A stretch of DNA of 55,178 nucleotides from an uncultured Lachnospiraceae bacterium (GCA_947588995.1 CANPZI010000018.1:1-55178); one strand, 5' to 3'; counted from the stretch's first letter, positions 35,006 through 43,998 are shown. Notes: generated from the letters alone by a model not told the origin. Made by a program: numbers and translations.

Positions 35006-35238
35006 CCGTACATACCTTTCCTTGCTCTTTTATTCAGTTTACCACTTTTCTCCTTTTATGGATAGCTTGTTTCACGGCAGATTGTGTATTTTTTATGAAA
35101 ACACTACAGTTTTTGATCAGAATAGTGTATGATGATAAATAGCGGCGCAGTTTGCGCATATTCAGAAAAATGCGCGTACGCCGTCATAGAACCGGAACGT
35201 TTGACATATACTTCTCTATCATGGAAAGGTTTTTCAGT

Positions 35239-36756
35239 ATGTTTTTTTTCGATAAAAAAGCGGGCGGACAGGCCGGGCAGCTTTGCCCCGCAGACGCTAA
35301 AAGAAAACTTTTGGCTTCCGCCTGCATTTTCCTTGCCTGCCTCTGTCTCCTGACCCCCGTACTCCCCGCACGCGCGACTGCGGAGGAACTGCAGGCGGAG
35401 GCGGAAGCGCGCAAATCTCTCCCCGTTCAGACAAACGAGATCGAAGACTGGCCGGCCGGCCCCGCTATCGGCGCGGAATCCGCGATCCTGATGGACGTGA
35501 ACACCGGCGTGATCCTGTATGCCAAAAATATCCACGAGAAATGTTACCCCGCAAGCACCACCAAGCTGCTGACCTGCCTGATCGCGATGGAGCAGGGCAA
35601 TCTGGACGACATGGTCACCTTTTCCCATGACGCGGTATTCAGCGTGCCTGTCGGGGGCTCCAACATGGGGATGGACGTGGGAGAGTCCCTGACGTTGGAG
35701 CAGTGCCTCTACGGTATTCTGGTCGGTTCCGCCAATGAAGTGGCCAACGCGGTAGGCGAATACGTCTCCGGATCCATCGGGGATTTCGTCACCCTCATGA
35801 ACGAGCGCGCAGCCGAGCTCGGCTGCACCGACAGCCACTTCGCCAACACCAACGGGCTGCCGGACGATAACCACTACACGACCGCCTACGACCTGGCACT
35901 GATCTCCTCCGCTTTCTTTCAGAATGAAATGCTCTGCAAGATCGGCAACACGGCGCGCTATCACTTCGAGCCCACGGCAACGCAGCCGGACGATTTCTAT
36001 GAGAGTAACAAACACTTGCTGATCACGGGAGAGATTCCCTACGAAGGTATCCTCGGCGGCAAGACAGGCTATACCGATCTGGCGAGGCAGACCCTCGTCA
36101 CCTGCGCCGAGAGAAACGGCATGAAGCTTGTCTGCGTCGTCTTCAAAGAGGAATCCCCCGCACAGTTTACAGATACCGTGGAGCTGTTCGATTACGGTTT
36201 TCAGAATTTTCAGGCGGTCAATATCTCGGAAAATGAAGATAAATATCAGATCGAATCCTCAGGATTCCTGCAGACCGGCAACGACATCTTCGGCAGTTCC
36301 CGGCCAATTCTCTCCATCGATACCGACAGTTATGTCATTCTTCCCAACACGCTGTCTTTCGATGAGCTGGATTCCGCTATCGACTACAGCGCATCCGATG
36401 AAAACCACATTGCCCGCATCAATTACACCTATCGCGACACCTATCTCGGAAGCGCCTACCTGAATGCGGCTGCCGACACGACAGCGGTCTATGAGTTTGA
36501 CACGGATACGGCCGCGGCGACCGATGTGAGCGTAGAGCGGACCGAAGAGGAAACCGCGCCGTCCAATACGATTTTTGTCAATGTGAAAAAAGTGCTGCTC
36601 GGCATCCTGCTGTTTGCCGGCGCGGCCATCCTGCTGTTTGTGGCGCACGCATTGCTCGTGAATCGCGACAGCGTCCGCAGGCGCAAAAACCGTGTCAGGA
36701 GGAAACAGCGTCGACGGGAACGGCTTCGTTCCGAGCTTGACGATTTTGACTTTTAG
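35239..36756 (+). CDS. D-alanyl-D-alanine carboxypeptidase (PBP5/DacF type)
   Basis: 505 aa from the ATG at 35239, chosen because GGAAAGG lies 9 nt upstream. A signal segment (LLASACIFLACLCLLTPVLPARA) precedes the penicillin-binding fold: S-T-T-K at Ser106, S-A-N at Ser164 and K-T-G at Lys275. Residues ~340-460 are a less familiar domain. A C-terminal membrane span (VLLGILLFAGAAILLFVAHALLV) and a very basic tail (RRRKNRVRRKQRRRERLR) anchor it. The enzyme trims the terminal D-Ala of muropeptides. Its 3' end overlaps the convergent exonuclease gene by 62 nt. Confidence 0.93.
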   Translation: MFFFDKKAGGQAGQLCPADAKRKLLASACIFLACLCLLTPVLPARATAEELQAEAEARKSLPVQTNEIEDWPAGPAIGAESAILMDVNTGVILYAKNIHEKCYPASTTKLLTCLIAMEQGNLDDMVTFSHDAVFSVPVGGSNMGMDVGESLTLEQCLYGILVGSANEVANAVGEYVSGSIGDFVTLMNERAAELGCTDSHFANTNGLPDDNHYTTAYDLALISSAFFQNEMLCKIGNTARYHFEPTATQPDDFYESNKHLLITGEIPYEGILGGKTGYTDLARQTLVTCAERNGMKLVCVVFKEESPAQFTDTVELFDYGFQNFQAVNISENEDKYQIESSGFLQTGNDIFGSSRPILSIDTDSYVILPNTLSFDELDSAIDYSASDENHIARINYTYRDTYLGSAYLNAAADTTAVYEFDTDTAAATDVSVERTEEETAPSNTIFVNVKKVLLGILLFAGAAILLFVAHALLVNRDSVRRRKNRVRRKQRRRERLRSELDDFDF

Positions 36757-37696
36757 AAAGCCGTCTGCCTTTTCGCTGCTGTCTGGCTTTCTCCTGCTTG
36801 GCGCGAATCGCTTCCAGTTCCTCCTGCGTGATGAACTTCTCTGTCTTGACGATGTAAGCCGAATCATCCTCCGCCTTGCGGATGCGGACCTTTGCTTTCA
36901 TATAGCCGTGCTTGTCGCAGTATGACACACTGTAGTAATGCTTTCCGTTGGGCGAAAACCAGTTGATCTTCCTGCGCAGTTTTTTGTCGCAGAGATAACA
37001 TTTCGTGGACATGACCGTCTTGTCCTCCAGTGCCGCCGCCTTGTCCGCAAACGCACGGGAGATATATTTCGCATAAGTATCGAAAGTCACATAAATCTCT
37101 GACGCTTTGTCTTTCGGAAGATGAAACACGTCGTAGGAATAATTCTTCAGCACCGCCTCATCCATGCGCGCCAACACTTTTGCCGCATAGTACGCATCGC
37201 TGAACGCGCGGTGAAAAGGAATATCTTTTTCAATCGCCAGATAATCGATGGCATATTCCAGCGTTCTTCTTGATTTTCTGTCCTCGTATGCGATACTGAA
37301 CAGCTTCTGTACGTCGAGAAACCGAATCGGCCCGTCCGCCAGAGGCTCCAGTTCATAATACCGGATATTCCTCTGCAGCTCCGTCAAATCAAGCGGTCCC
37401 CAGGTACAGAAAATGTAGTCGTCCCCGCACCAGGTGCGGAACTGCTCCATAACCTCCGAAAAAGGCCGCCCATGCTCCAGCTGTTTCATCTGCAGGTGGA
37501 TCAGTTTTCTGGTGACATGGTGCATGGAGTGGTAGACATTGGGCTTGATGAGTTCACTAAATTCGTCCACCATCCTGCGCTCGCTGTTCAGTTTGATTGC
37601 GCCGATCTCGATGATCTCAAAGGGCAGGATTTTGGACACTTCCTCGCGTCCGGTACTGCTCTGATTCCATTCCAGATCCATAATGATATAATTCAT
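36695..37696 (-). CDS. DEDDh 3'-5' exonuclease with C-terminal Cys motif
   Basis: 333 aa. YIIMDLEWNQ (Asp7, Glu9) starts the exonuclease fold; FCTWGPLDLTELQRN and FHRAFSDAYYAAKVL complete it with the H-x-x-x-x-D pair. Residues ~230-255 read TKCYLCDKKLRRKINW with CDKHGYMKAK, a likely small zinc-binding unit (C-x-x-C plus C-x-x-H). The C-terminus is a basic low-complexity tail. Related proteins (KapD/ERI-1-like) act on RNA or single-stranded DNA. The last 62 nt overlap the convergent D,D-carboxypeptidase gene. Confidence 0.85.
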   Translation of the reverse strand: MNYIIMDLEWNQSSTGREEVSKILPFEIIEIGAIKLNSERRMVDEFSELIKPNVYHSMHHVTRKLIHLQMKQLEHGRPFSEVMEQFRTWCGDDYIFCTWGPLDLTELQRNIRYYELEPLADGPIRFLDVQKLFSIAYEDRKSRRTLEYAIDYLAIEKDIPFHRAFSDAYYAAKVLARMDEAVLKNYSYDVFHLPKDKASEIYVTFDTYAKYISRAFADKAAALEDKTVMSTKCYLCDKKLRRKINWFSPNGKHYYSVSYCDKHGYMKAKVRIRKAEDDSAYIVKTEKFITQEELEAIRAKQEKARQQRKGRRLSKSQNRQARNEAVPVDAVSS

Positions 37697-37718
37697 ATGC
37701 GTTTCCCTGTCATTGCAT

Positions 37719-37759
37719 AAAAAGGGCTATGAACTCAAGCACTCTGAGTTGACAGCCCT
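37719..37759 (-). terminator. Terminator below tRNA-Arg
   Basis: Minus-strand GGGCT and AGCCC frame an inner ACTCA/TGAGT stem, followed by TTTTTATG. It closes the DUF3881/tRNA-Arg transcript. Confidence 0.82.
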
Positions 37760-37764
37760 CTCAG

Positions 37765-37838
37765 CGTCCGCGAGGTGACTCGAACACCCGACCTACCGCT
37801 TAGGAGGCGGTCGCTCTATCCAACTGAGCTACGCAGAC
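37765..37838 (-). tRNA. tRNA-Arg (anticodon CCT)
   Basis: 74 nt on the minus strand. Acceptor GTCTGCG pairs with CGCGGAC (one U-G), discriminator G. Anticodon stem ACCGC/GCGGT encloses CTCCTAA, anticodon CCT, reading AGG. It begins only 12 nt after the DUF3881 stop, so it must be processed from the mRNA. Confidence 0.93.
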
Positions 37839-37850
37839 GTATTTCTATAT

Positions 37851-38747
37851 CTATAAAGATGTGGGAAAATTGATATATCCCTGCATCCATACGATACCCT
37901 TAAATCTTCTCCCCACCAGGGGTTCCCCATACAGATCCTGCCTGTTGATGCACACGTCAAACTGCAGGTCATTGCAGCTTAGGCGCATCACGTAGATTTC
38001 CTCGCCGGTGACCCTGTTGACCCGAAGATCGATCTCCAGTATCTCTCCCATAACCGAATACTGGTCACACTCCACGCCGTATGGCATAAAATAGGTATCC
38101 ACCAGGCTGAACACATCCTCCGTCAGAATTTTCTTCGAGATGGCGGTGTAGGTGTCCATATCCTCCAGCGTCAGGCTCTCGATCGCATCCTCGTCGCCCC
38201 GGCGCGCGGCATCGATCAGCTGATTTCTGTTCATGGCCGCTTTCTGTACTTTTTGGCGCTGCTTTTCATTCTTGCTGATCGGGAGAATGATATTGCCTTT
38301 CAGGGACAGACCCGACAGCGTCAGCGTCGTTCCCCTGATCGGCAGCAAATCCTCATTCTGCGCCTTGACATAGGGAACCATGTTCTGCAGATAAAAGATC
38401 AGGCTCACACCTACCTTGATATCATCGCAGACACCCGCATAGGATTCCTTGTCGGCATGGCGCTCCACAGAGACATCCTCGCAGGAACTGATCCCGTGTC
38501 CCCGCAGATAAGGATAAAAATAATCATAAGTAAATTTATCATTCTCGTCAAACTCACCACAGACGGCAATTCCCATATCCTCGGCAAAATCCTCGCAAAA
38601 CTCTGCAAGTATGGTCTCGTCGCCGTTGGATGTATAGGTGCGGTGCGAAGCATTCAGAATGATATCCGTGATCAGCCCCTGCTGTGCACGGCGATCGGTC
38701 AAACTGCTGAAACCAATAGCTCGCATAAATTTATGCAAAAATTCCAC
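37851..38747 (-). CDS. DUF3881 family protein
   Basis: 298 aa. I recognise this as the DUF3881 family of Lachnospiraceae: MEFLHKFMRAIGFSSLTDR at the start, DMGIAVCGEFDENDKFTYDYFYPY, and GVECDQYSVMGEILEIDLR followed by TGEEIYVMRLSCNDLQFDVCI. No signal peptide or membrane span; the fold is mixed alpha/beta. Function is not known. It lies 25 nt after serS and immediately before tRNA-Arg, so it may be cotranscribed with both. Confidence 0.8.
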   Translation of the reverse strand: MEFLHKFMRAIGFSSLTDRRAQQGLITDIILNASHRTYTSNGDETILAEFCEDFAEDMGIAVCGEFDENDKFTYDYFYPYLRGHGISSCEDVSVERHADKESYAGVCDDIKVGVSLIFYLQNMVPYVKAQNEDLLPIRGTTLTLSGLSLKGNIILPISKNEKQRQKVQKAAMNRNQLIDAARRGDEDAIESLTLEDMDTYTAISKKILTEDVFSLVDTYFMPYGVECDQYSVMGEILEIDLRVNRVTGEEIYVMRLSCNDLQFDVCINRQDLYGEPLVGRRFKGIVWMQGYINFPTSL

Positions 38748-38772
38748 CTCCTTCTGTTTTCTGATAAACGGA

Positions 38773-40050
38773 CTAGCGAATCTCCGTCATGCCGCCCATG
38801 TAGGGGCGAAGCACCTCCGGTATCCTGACGGAACCGTCGGCCTGAAGATTGTTCTCCAGAAAGGCAATCAGCATTCTGGGCGGTGCGACCACCGTATTAT
38901 TCAGGGTGTGGGCAAAATATTTGCCGTCCTTGCCGTTTATGCGTATGCGCAGCCGCCTTGCCTGCGCGTCGCCCAGATTGGAGCAGCTTCCCACCTCAAA
39001 ATATTTCTGCTGTCTGGGGGACCAGGCCTCCACATCGTAGGATTTTACTTTCAGATCCGCCAAATCGCCGGAACAGCACTCGATCGTCCTCACCGGAATA
39101 TCCATGCTACGGAATAAGTCTACCGTATTCTGCCATAATTTGTCAAACCACATCGGAGAATCCTCCGGCTTGCAGACCACGATCATCTCCTGCTTCTCGA
39201 ACTGATGAATCCGATACACGCCTCTCTCCTCGATGCCGTGCGCGCCTTTTTCTTTGCGGAAACACGGGGAATAGCTTGTCAGCGTGTGCGGAAGCTCCTC
39301 CTCCGGAATGATGGTGTCAATAAATTTACCGATCATAGAGTGCTCGGAAGTACCGATCAGATAGAGATCTTCTCCCTCAATCTTGTACATCATGGCATCC
39401 ATCTCGGCAAAACTCATCACGCCGTCAACCACCGCGCTTCGGATCATGAAAGGCGGCACACAGTAAGTAAAACCTCTGCCGATCATAAAATCTCTCGCAT
39501 AGGCAAGCACCGCGGAGTGCAGCCTCGCGATATCGCCCATCAGATAATAGAAACCGTTGCCTGCCACACGTCCGGCGGCGTCCATGTCGATACCGTGAAA
39601 TCTCTCCATAATCTCCGTGTGATAGGGAATCTCAAATTCCGGCACCACCGGCTCGCCATATCTCTGCACCTCGACATTCTCCGAATCATCCCTGCCGATC
39701 GGCACAGACGAATCAATAATATTCGGAATCGTCATCATATCTTTTTTGATCTTCTCGCGAAGCTCATTCTCTTTCTCTTCCAGTTGTGCGAGACGGGCCG
39801 CATTGGCGGCAACCTCGGCTTTCTTCGCCTCGGCCTCCTCCTTTTTGCCCTGCCCCATCAGCGCGCCGATCTCTTTGGAGATTTTATTGCGGCTGGCGCG
39901 GATGTCGTCCGCCTCCTGCTGCGCCTTTCTGACTTCCGCATCCAGCGCGATGACCTCATCCACCAGGGGCAGCTTGCTGTCCTGAAATTTCTTTCGGATA
40001 TTTTCTTTGACAACATCCGGATTTTCTCTCAAAAATTTAATGTCTATCAT
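38773..40050 (-). CDS. serS: Seryl-tRNA synthetase
   Basis: 425 aa, normal length. N-terminal coiled-coil arm (MIDIKFLRENPDVVKENIRK, about 30-100) that binds the tRNA-Ser variable arm. Class II motifs: motif 2 CFRKEKGAHGIEERGVYRIHQFEK and motif 3 GSCSNLGDAQARRLRIRINGKDGKYFAHTLNNT. It charges tRNA-Ser and tRNA-Sec. No T-box leader is seen; it follows the HD-GYP gene by 42 nt. Confidence 0.97.
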   Translation of the reverse strand: MIDIKFLRENPDVVKENIRKKFQDSKLPLVDEVIALDAEVRKAQQEADDIRASRNKISKEIGALMGQGKKEEAEAKKAEVAANAARLAQLEEKENELREKIKKDMMTIPNIIDSSVPIGRDDSENVEVQRYGEPVVPEFEIPYHTEIMERFHGIDMDAAGRVAGNGFYYLMGDIARLHSAVLAYARDFMIGRGFTYCVPPFMIRSAVVDGVMSFAEMDAMMYKIEGEDLYLIGTSEHSMIGKFIDTIIPEEELPHTLTSYSPCFRKEKGAHGIEERGVYRIHQFEKQEMIVVCKPEDSPMWFDKLWQNTVDLFRSMDIPVRTIECCSGDLADLKVKSYDVEAWSPRQQKYFEVGSCSNLGDAQARRLRIRINGKDGKYFAHTLNNTVVAPPRMLIAFLENNLQADGSVRIPEVLRPYMGGMTEIR

Positions 40051-40092
40051 GCCGATCTCCGTTCCCTGTGATTTTTCACATCATGTCTTATG

Positions 40093-41139
40093 TTAGTCGA
40101 TGACGTCTTCGATATACACGTTATCGATCTCTCCGAGGTCTTTCAGGACATCCACGTTCCGACCGTCTCTGTCTTTTATGATGCGCAGAACCGGCCTGTC
40201 GGGAAAATCCTTATTCTGGTAAAGAACGATTCCTGTCTCCCGCTCGTTGGTGCGCACGGTCGTCCCGGCTGGATACACCGCGGTAAACTCCAGAAATGTA
40301 TCGACGATTTTGCCGTCAAACTTTATATCTTTATATTTCCGCAGGTACGCTATCGCCTCATAGACCTTGACCTGCCTGCAGCCGATACCGCAGATCATCT
40401 CGTCAAATACATCACAGACCTGGATAATACGGCATTCTACCGGAATATCCGTGGCCTTGAGCGGATAACCGGAACCGTCCATCCGTTCATGATGATATAA
40501 TATCATATTTTTACTCTCATTGGAAATCCAATTTTCACCGCGCAGGGTCGTATAGCCATAGATCGGATGTTTCTTGAACTCCGCGGCCTCCGATTCCGTC
40601 AGCTCGTCAAGATCCCTGTCCGTATAATCGACCGTCGTATAGCGAAGCCCGAGATCATGAAGCAGGCAGCTGACACCGATGTCATGCACGGTCTCGTGCG
40701 GCAGACCCAGCTTGAGCGCAACCAGTGTCGCCAGACTGCAGATACTGATAGAGTGCTCATAGATATCCGAGCTTCTGCCTTTGATATCATAGATCTGCTC
40801 CACCACTTTATCCTCTTCCAGGATCTGCGTGATGATATTGTCAGCCGTCGAACTCAGCTCCGCCAGCCTTTCATTGTGGCTGTAAGTGTGTTTTTCCAGA
40901 ATACTCTTTACCTTTGACTTAAAGGAAGCCTCCACCTCTTCCCGCAGGATCACGACAGTCTTCGTATCCGCCTCTTCCTCCTCAATATACACTTCCTTGA
41001 TATTGAGTTCCCGAAGTTTTTCTATATACTCCTGCTTGAGCGGCATACCTACTGACAGAAGTATCTGGTATTCCGGTGTAAAAACATCCTTGGCCAGGAT
41101 TTCCGTTCCGGTTAGTTTGTCAACTTCACATCTTCTCAT
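40093..41139 (-). CDS. HD-GYP domain protein (candidate cyclic-di-GMP phosphodiesterase)
   Basis: 348 aa. Residues 1-90 are a variable N-domain (LTGTEILAKDVFTPEYQILLSVG pattern also seen in other clostridial HD-GYP proteins). The catalytic domain shows SCLLHDLGLR (HD), EFKKHPIYGYTTL (H-P), NMILYHHERMDGSGYPL (H-H-E-x-x-D-G-S-G-Y-P, the GYP motif) and VCDVFDEMICG. Metal ligands are intact. It is located between serS and DUF4446 and may link c-di-GMP to this locus. Confidence 0.9.
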   Translation of the reverse strand: MRRCEVDKLTGTEILAKDVFTPEYQILLSVGMPLKQEYIEKLRELNIKEVYIEEEEADTKTVVILREEVEASFKSKVKSILEKHTYSHNERLAELSSTADNIITQILEEDKVVEQIYDIKGRSSDIYEHSISICSLATLVALKLGLPHETVHDIGVSCLLHDLGLRYTTVDYTDRDLDELTESEAAEFKKHPIYGYTTLRGENWISNESKNMILYHHERMDGSGYPLKATDIPVECRIIQVCDVFDEMICGIGCRQVKVYEAIAYLRKYKDIKFDGKIVDTFLEFTAVYPAGTTVRTNERETGIVLYQNKDFPDRPVLRIIKDRDGRNVDVLKDLGEIDNVYIEDVID

Positions 41140-41154
41140 TCCGTTACCTTATTT

Positions 41155-41688
41155 CTAATGTTCCTCCAGCGTAACATCCGTAGTGCCCATCGCAATGTCG
41201 AGCGCTCTTTTCTCCTCATCTCCCAGAGAGATATCGCAGATTCCTTTTTTGATCTCTTTCGTATAAGAATAGCAGCCGTCGGTGCTGTGGACAGAATTCA
41301 GAATAAACCCGTTATCGTTTTCATCTAAAAGCGCCAGCGAAAAACTCAGCTGCCCGCCCATCTGCTGGAACGCGTCATATTTCACGATACCGATCTTTTG
41401 GAATGCTCCCTCGAACTTCCTGTAAAGAGACTGGATGTCCCTGCGGTTCTTCTCCGTGGACGCCTTGATAAATCGATTGTCCTCGAAAATACCCTCGATA
41501 TCTTTCTCCAGACTCCTCGCATTTTTGCCGGCCATGAACTTTTTGTACCGCTTTGACAATTTTGAAAGCCTGACGGTCTGGACAATCACCACAATCAGCA
41601 AAATCAAAAGCATTGCGTATGCAGCGATAAAAAGGTAGGTCAGATCAAAACTGCCGATTCCCGTCTCTTCCAGTAAATTATAATTCAT
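41155..41688 (-). CDS. DUF4446 membrane protein
   Basis: 177 aa from the ATG at 41688 (GGAAAGG 10 nt upstream). One N-terminal span (LFIAAYAMLLILLIVVIVQTV), a coiled coil (LSKRYKKFMAGKNARSLEKDIEGIF), then YRKFEGAFQKIGIVKYDAFQQMGGQLSFSLALLD and GFILNSVHSTDGCYSYTKEI, typical of DUF4446. Function unknown. The family is usually found next to parB in Clostridia, as here, so a role in chromosome partition or cell division is a fair guess. Confidence 0.87.
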   Translation of the reverse strand: MNYNLLEETGIGSFDLTYLFIAAYAMLLILLIVVIVQTVRLSKLSKRYKKFMAGKNARSLEKDIEGIFEDNRFIKASTEKNRRDIQSLYRKFEGAFQKIGIVKYDAFQQMGGQLSFSLALLDENDNGFILNSVHSTDGCYSYTKEIKKGICDISLGDEEKRALDIAMGTTDVTLEEH

Positions 41689-41755
41689 CGATATCGTACC
41701 TTTCCGTATCGGAATATCATCCCGTATCACCTGTGCCATCCGGCACGCTGCGCTT

Positions 41756-42646
41756 TTACCTGGACAACAGATCTACGATCTTATCCAAGTCGTCATGGCT
41801 GTAAAACTCAATCTCGATCTTACCGCTGCCGTCTCCCTTGGAAGCGATGTCAACTTTTGTGCCAAGCGCCTGCTTCAGCTTCTCTGCCACATCCTGATAG
41901 ATCACGTCAAGACTTGCGTCCCCGCCGTTTTTCTTTTTCGTTTTCTCCGGCTTGTTCAGATTTCTGACCAGCTTCTCCACATCACGCACGCTCAGCTTTT
42001 CGTCAAAAATTCTCTGTGCAATCGTGTACTGCTGCTCCGGATCTTCGATGGAGATCAGCGCTCTCGCATGTCCTGTGGAGAGCATGTCGTCTATAATCAT
42101 CTGCTGTACTTCATCACACAGCTTCAGAAGTCTCATGGAATTCGTGACCGCGGTGCGGCTCTTGGATACCCGCTCTGCGACCTCGTCCTGCTTCAGATTA
42201 AATTCCGTCAGAAGCCGCTTGTATGCCTGCGCCTCCTCAATCGGATTCAGATCTTCTCTTTGAATATTTTCGATCAGAGAGATCTCCACAATCTCCTGCT
42301 CTGTATAGTCCCGTATAATAACGGGTACTTCTTTCAACCCGGCCAGCTTGGCGGCGCGCCACCGGCGTTCGCCCGCGATAATCTCATAGTAGGTCTTTCG
42401 GTCCTGCACCAGAATCGGCTGCAGCAGACCAAACTGTTTGATGGAATCCGCCAGCTCCTGCAGAGCATCCTCGTCAAAATTTTTTCTCGGCTGCTCTCTG
42501 TTCGGCTCTACCTGCGTAATCCGAACGATCGTCTCCGCTCCCTTACTGTCCGGCTTCTCCGCCGCTTTTTCGGAAACAGAGTTCTCCGAAACGGGAATGA
42601 TCGCGTCCAGCCCCTTGCCTAGTCCTCGTTTTACTTTCGCCGCCAT
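41756..42646 (-). CDS. parB: Chromosome partition protein ParB/Spo0J
   Basis: 296 aa. The CTPase/N-domain motifs are QVEPNREQPRKNFDEDALQELADSIKQFGLLQPI, then YYEIIAGERRWRAAKLAGL with the arginine-rich box and ISLIENIQREDLNPIEEA. The central helix-turn-helix reads KQDEVAERVSKSRTAVTNSMRLLKL; it binds parS. The C-terminal dimer domain ends FYSHDDLDKIVDLL. Its start lies 5 nt after the stop of parA. Two parS sites are found at 53616-53680, beyond the inserted provirus. Confidence 0.97.
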   Translation of the reverse strand: MAAKVKRGLGKGLDAIIPVSENSVSEKAAEKPDSKGAETIVRITQVEPNREQPRKNFDEDALQELADSIKQFGLLQPILVQDRKTYYEIIAGERRWRAAKLAGLKEVPVIIRDYTEQEIVEISLIENIQREDLNPIEEAQAYKRLLTEFNLKQDEVAERVSKSRTAVTNSMRLLKLCDEVQQMIIDDMLSTGHARALISIEDPEQQYTIAQRIFDEKLSVRDVEKLVRNLNKPEKTKKKNGGDASLDVIYQDVAEKLKQALGTKVDIASKGDGSGKIEIEFYSHDDLDKIVDLLSR

Positions 42647-42651
42647 ATCGC

Positions 42652-43419
42652 TTATACATCCTTTCTGCCGATCACTTCATCCGCCAAGCGCATATAGGCC
42701 TCCGCCCCCGTGGATTTCGGATCATACACGGCGATCGGCATGCCATAGCTTGGCGCCTCCGCCAGTCTGATATTCCTCGGTATCACTGTTTCAAAAACTT
42801 TCTGCTTAAAATGATCCTTAACGTTCTCCACGACCTGCAGGGAGAGATTCGTCCGCGAATCATACATGGTAAAGACGACACCCTCCATATCCAACTCCGG
42901 ATTCAGCCGCTCCTTTACCAGATTGACGGTGTGGATCAGCTGGCTCAGTCCCTCCAGCGCATAATACTCACACTGTATCGGCACAAGCACACTGTCTGCC
43001 GTCGTCATGGCGTTGATCGTCAGCAGATTCAGAGAGGGAGGACAGTCTATCATGATAAAATCATATTTGTCCTTGATCCAGTCTACTTCTTTTTTTAATA
43101 TGTATTCTTTCTTGTCAACGCCGATCAACTCTATCTCGGCCGCCGCCAGATTCACATTGGAGGGGATCACGGCTACACCCGGAATCACATCGTTCAAAAT
43201 ACATTCGTTGATGGAGCACTCACCTAAAATCAATTCGTAGACCGTGTTTTCCAGCTCATTCTTTTCAATGCCAAACCCACTGGTGGTATTTCCCTGCGGA
43301 TCAGTGTCGATCACCAGCACTTTTTTTCCTTTGCCCGCCAGTGACGCGGATAAGTTGATGGCCGTCGTCGTCTTGCCGACGCCGCCTTTCTGATTTGCAA
43401 TCGCAATCGTTCTTCCCAT
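42652..43419 (-). CDS. parA: Chromosome partition ATPase ParA/Soj
   Basis: 255 aa. Deviant Walker A NQKGGVGKTTTAINL (Lys16/17 region), VLVIDTDPQGNTTSG, YDFIMIDCPPSLNLLTINAM and YYALEGLSQL. It forms ATP-dependent dimers on DNA and works with ParB-parS to separate origins and, in spore formers, to regulate DnaA and Spo0J functions. First gene of the parA-parB unit. Its promoter lies at ~43495; the provirus begins only about 55 nt upstream of that box. Confidence 0.97.
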   Translation of the reverse strand: MGRTIAIANQKGGVGKTTTAINLSASLAGKGKKVLVIDTDPQGNTTSGFGIEKNELENTVYELILGECSINECILNDVIPGVAVIPSNVNLAAAEIELIGVDKKEYILKKEVDWIKDKYDFIMIDCPPSLNLLTINAMTTADSVLVPIQCEYYALEGLSQLIHTVNLVKERLNPELDMEGVVFTMYDSRTNLSLQVVENVKDHFKQKVFETVIPRNIRLAEAPSYGMPIAVYDPKSTGAEAYMRLADEVIGRKDV

Positions 43420-43494
43420 ACTTGTCTTTCCTCTGCCTTTCGCTCTGTGTGACAGAAATCTCTCCGGATTCTATTCTTTTCGTGTCTGTTTACG

Positions 43495-43500
43495 ATTATA
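43495..43500 (-). promoter_or_regulatory. Extended -10 box of parAB
   Basis: Minus-strand TGTTATAAT (TATAAT at 43495-43500) is a full extended -10; the -35 region is weak. The leader to the parA ATG is about 70 nt. The box lies 35-57 nt from the left direct repeat of the provirus, so transcription of parA was spared by the insertion. Confidence 0.65.
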
Positions 43501-43534
43501 ACACTAATCGATAGGAGAATCCACAGGAAAATTT

Positions 43535-43551
43535 TTATCCTTTGCGCTTTT
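43535..43551. repeat. Left 17-bp direct repeat (candidate target duplication)
   Basis: TTATCCTTTGCGCTTTT, identical to 52688-52704. It touches the left inverted repeat directly. Its partner lies immediately after the stop codon of the EamA gene, so in the empty site this sequence occurs once, between parA and eamA. Confidence 0.85.
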
Positions 43552-43578
43552 TGAATTGTAAAATTTATTTTAACAAGT
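43552..43578 (+). repeat. Left terminal inverted repeat
   Basis: Shares TGAATTG at the outer end and TTATTTTAA inside with the reverse complement of 52659-52685; 22 of 27 positions agree. No third copy is seen next to the transposase gene. Confidence 0.75.
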
Positions 43579-43691
43579 GAAAGCATAAAGTTCTGATTCA
43601 TTTGTAGGGAGAGTGGGAAATCTGCTCTCCCGCTCTCCAAAAAGAGAAAAAGAAACCAGAAAAAGGAAAAGAGAAAGGAAAAGGTGAGAGC

Positions 43692-43982
43692 ATGAAAGTA
43701 ACAGTAACAGGAACAATGAAAGGGACAAGCAAGGCAGGCAGGGAGTTCTATCAGGTCTATGCAACGACTCCGTTCACAGACTATGAGAGCCAGAACAATG
43801 ACTGCGTAGGATTGAAGACCGTGGACGTCTTCACATACTTAGACTGCAGCCAGCTGCGTGTCGGTGATGAGATTGATCTGGTGTATGAGCCTGGCTTTCA
43901 GGGAAGAGCTACGCTGGTAAAGATCGTGCCGGTGAAGCTTGCAGCTGATAAAGCAGCGGATAAGACTGCAGCGAAGTCGTAA
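43692..43982 (+). CDS. Small beta-rich protein, candidate ssDNA-binding protein (pV analogue)
   Basis: 96 aa, start with AAGGTGAG 5-6 nt upstream. The sequence alternates short strands (MKVTVTGTMKGTSKAGREFYQVYATTP, VDVFTYLDCSQLRVGDEIDLVY, ATLVKIVPVKL), a pattern compatible with an OB fold, and ends in a K/A/D-rich disordered tail. First gene of the phage; a small ssDNA-binding protein of this size is expected early in inoviruses (Ff pV is 87 aa). No direct similarity to pV is visible to me, so this is inference from position, size and pattern. Confidence 0.6.
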   Translation: MKVTVTGTMKGTSKAGREFYQVYATTPFTDYESQNNDCVGLKTVDVFTYLDCSQLRVGDEIDLVYEPGFQGRATLVKIVPVKLAADKAADKTAAKS

Positions 43983-43998
43983 AGTGGAGGTTTGAGGC

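Noticed and set aside
38773..40092. T-box leader upstream of serS
   Set aside because: Only 42 nt separate the HD-GYP stop from the serS start, too short for a T-box.
43535..43551. dif/XerCD site as integration target
   Set aside because: TTATCCTTTGCGCTTTT lacks the inverted symmetry of dif, and no Xer-type gene is in the element.
43570..43764. 64-aa minus-strand frame of L/S/F repeats at the provirus left end
   Set aside because: Low-complexity translation of an AG-rich leader, overlaps the first phage gene, no RBS.
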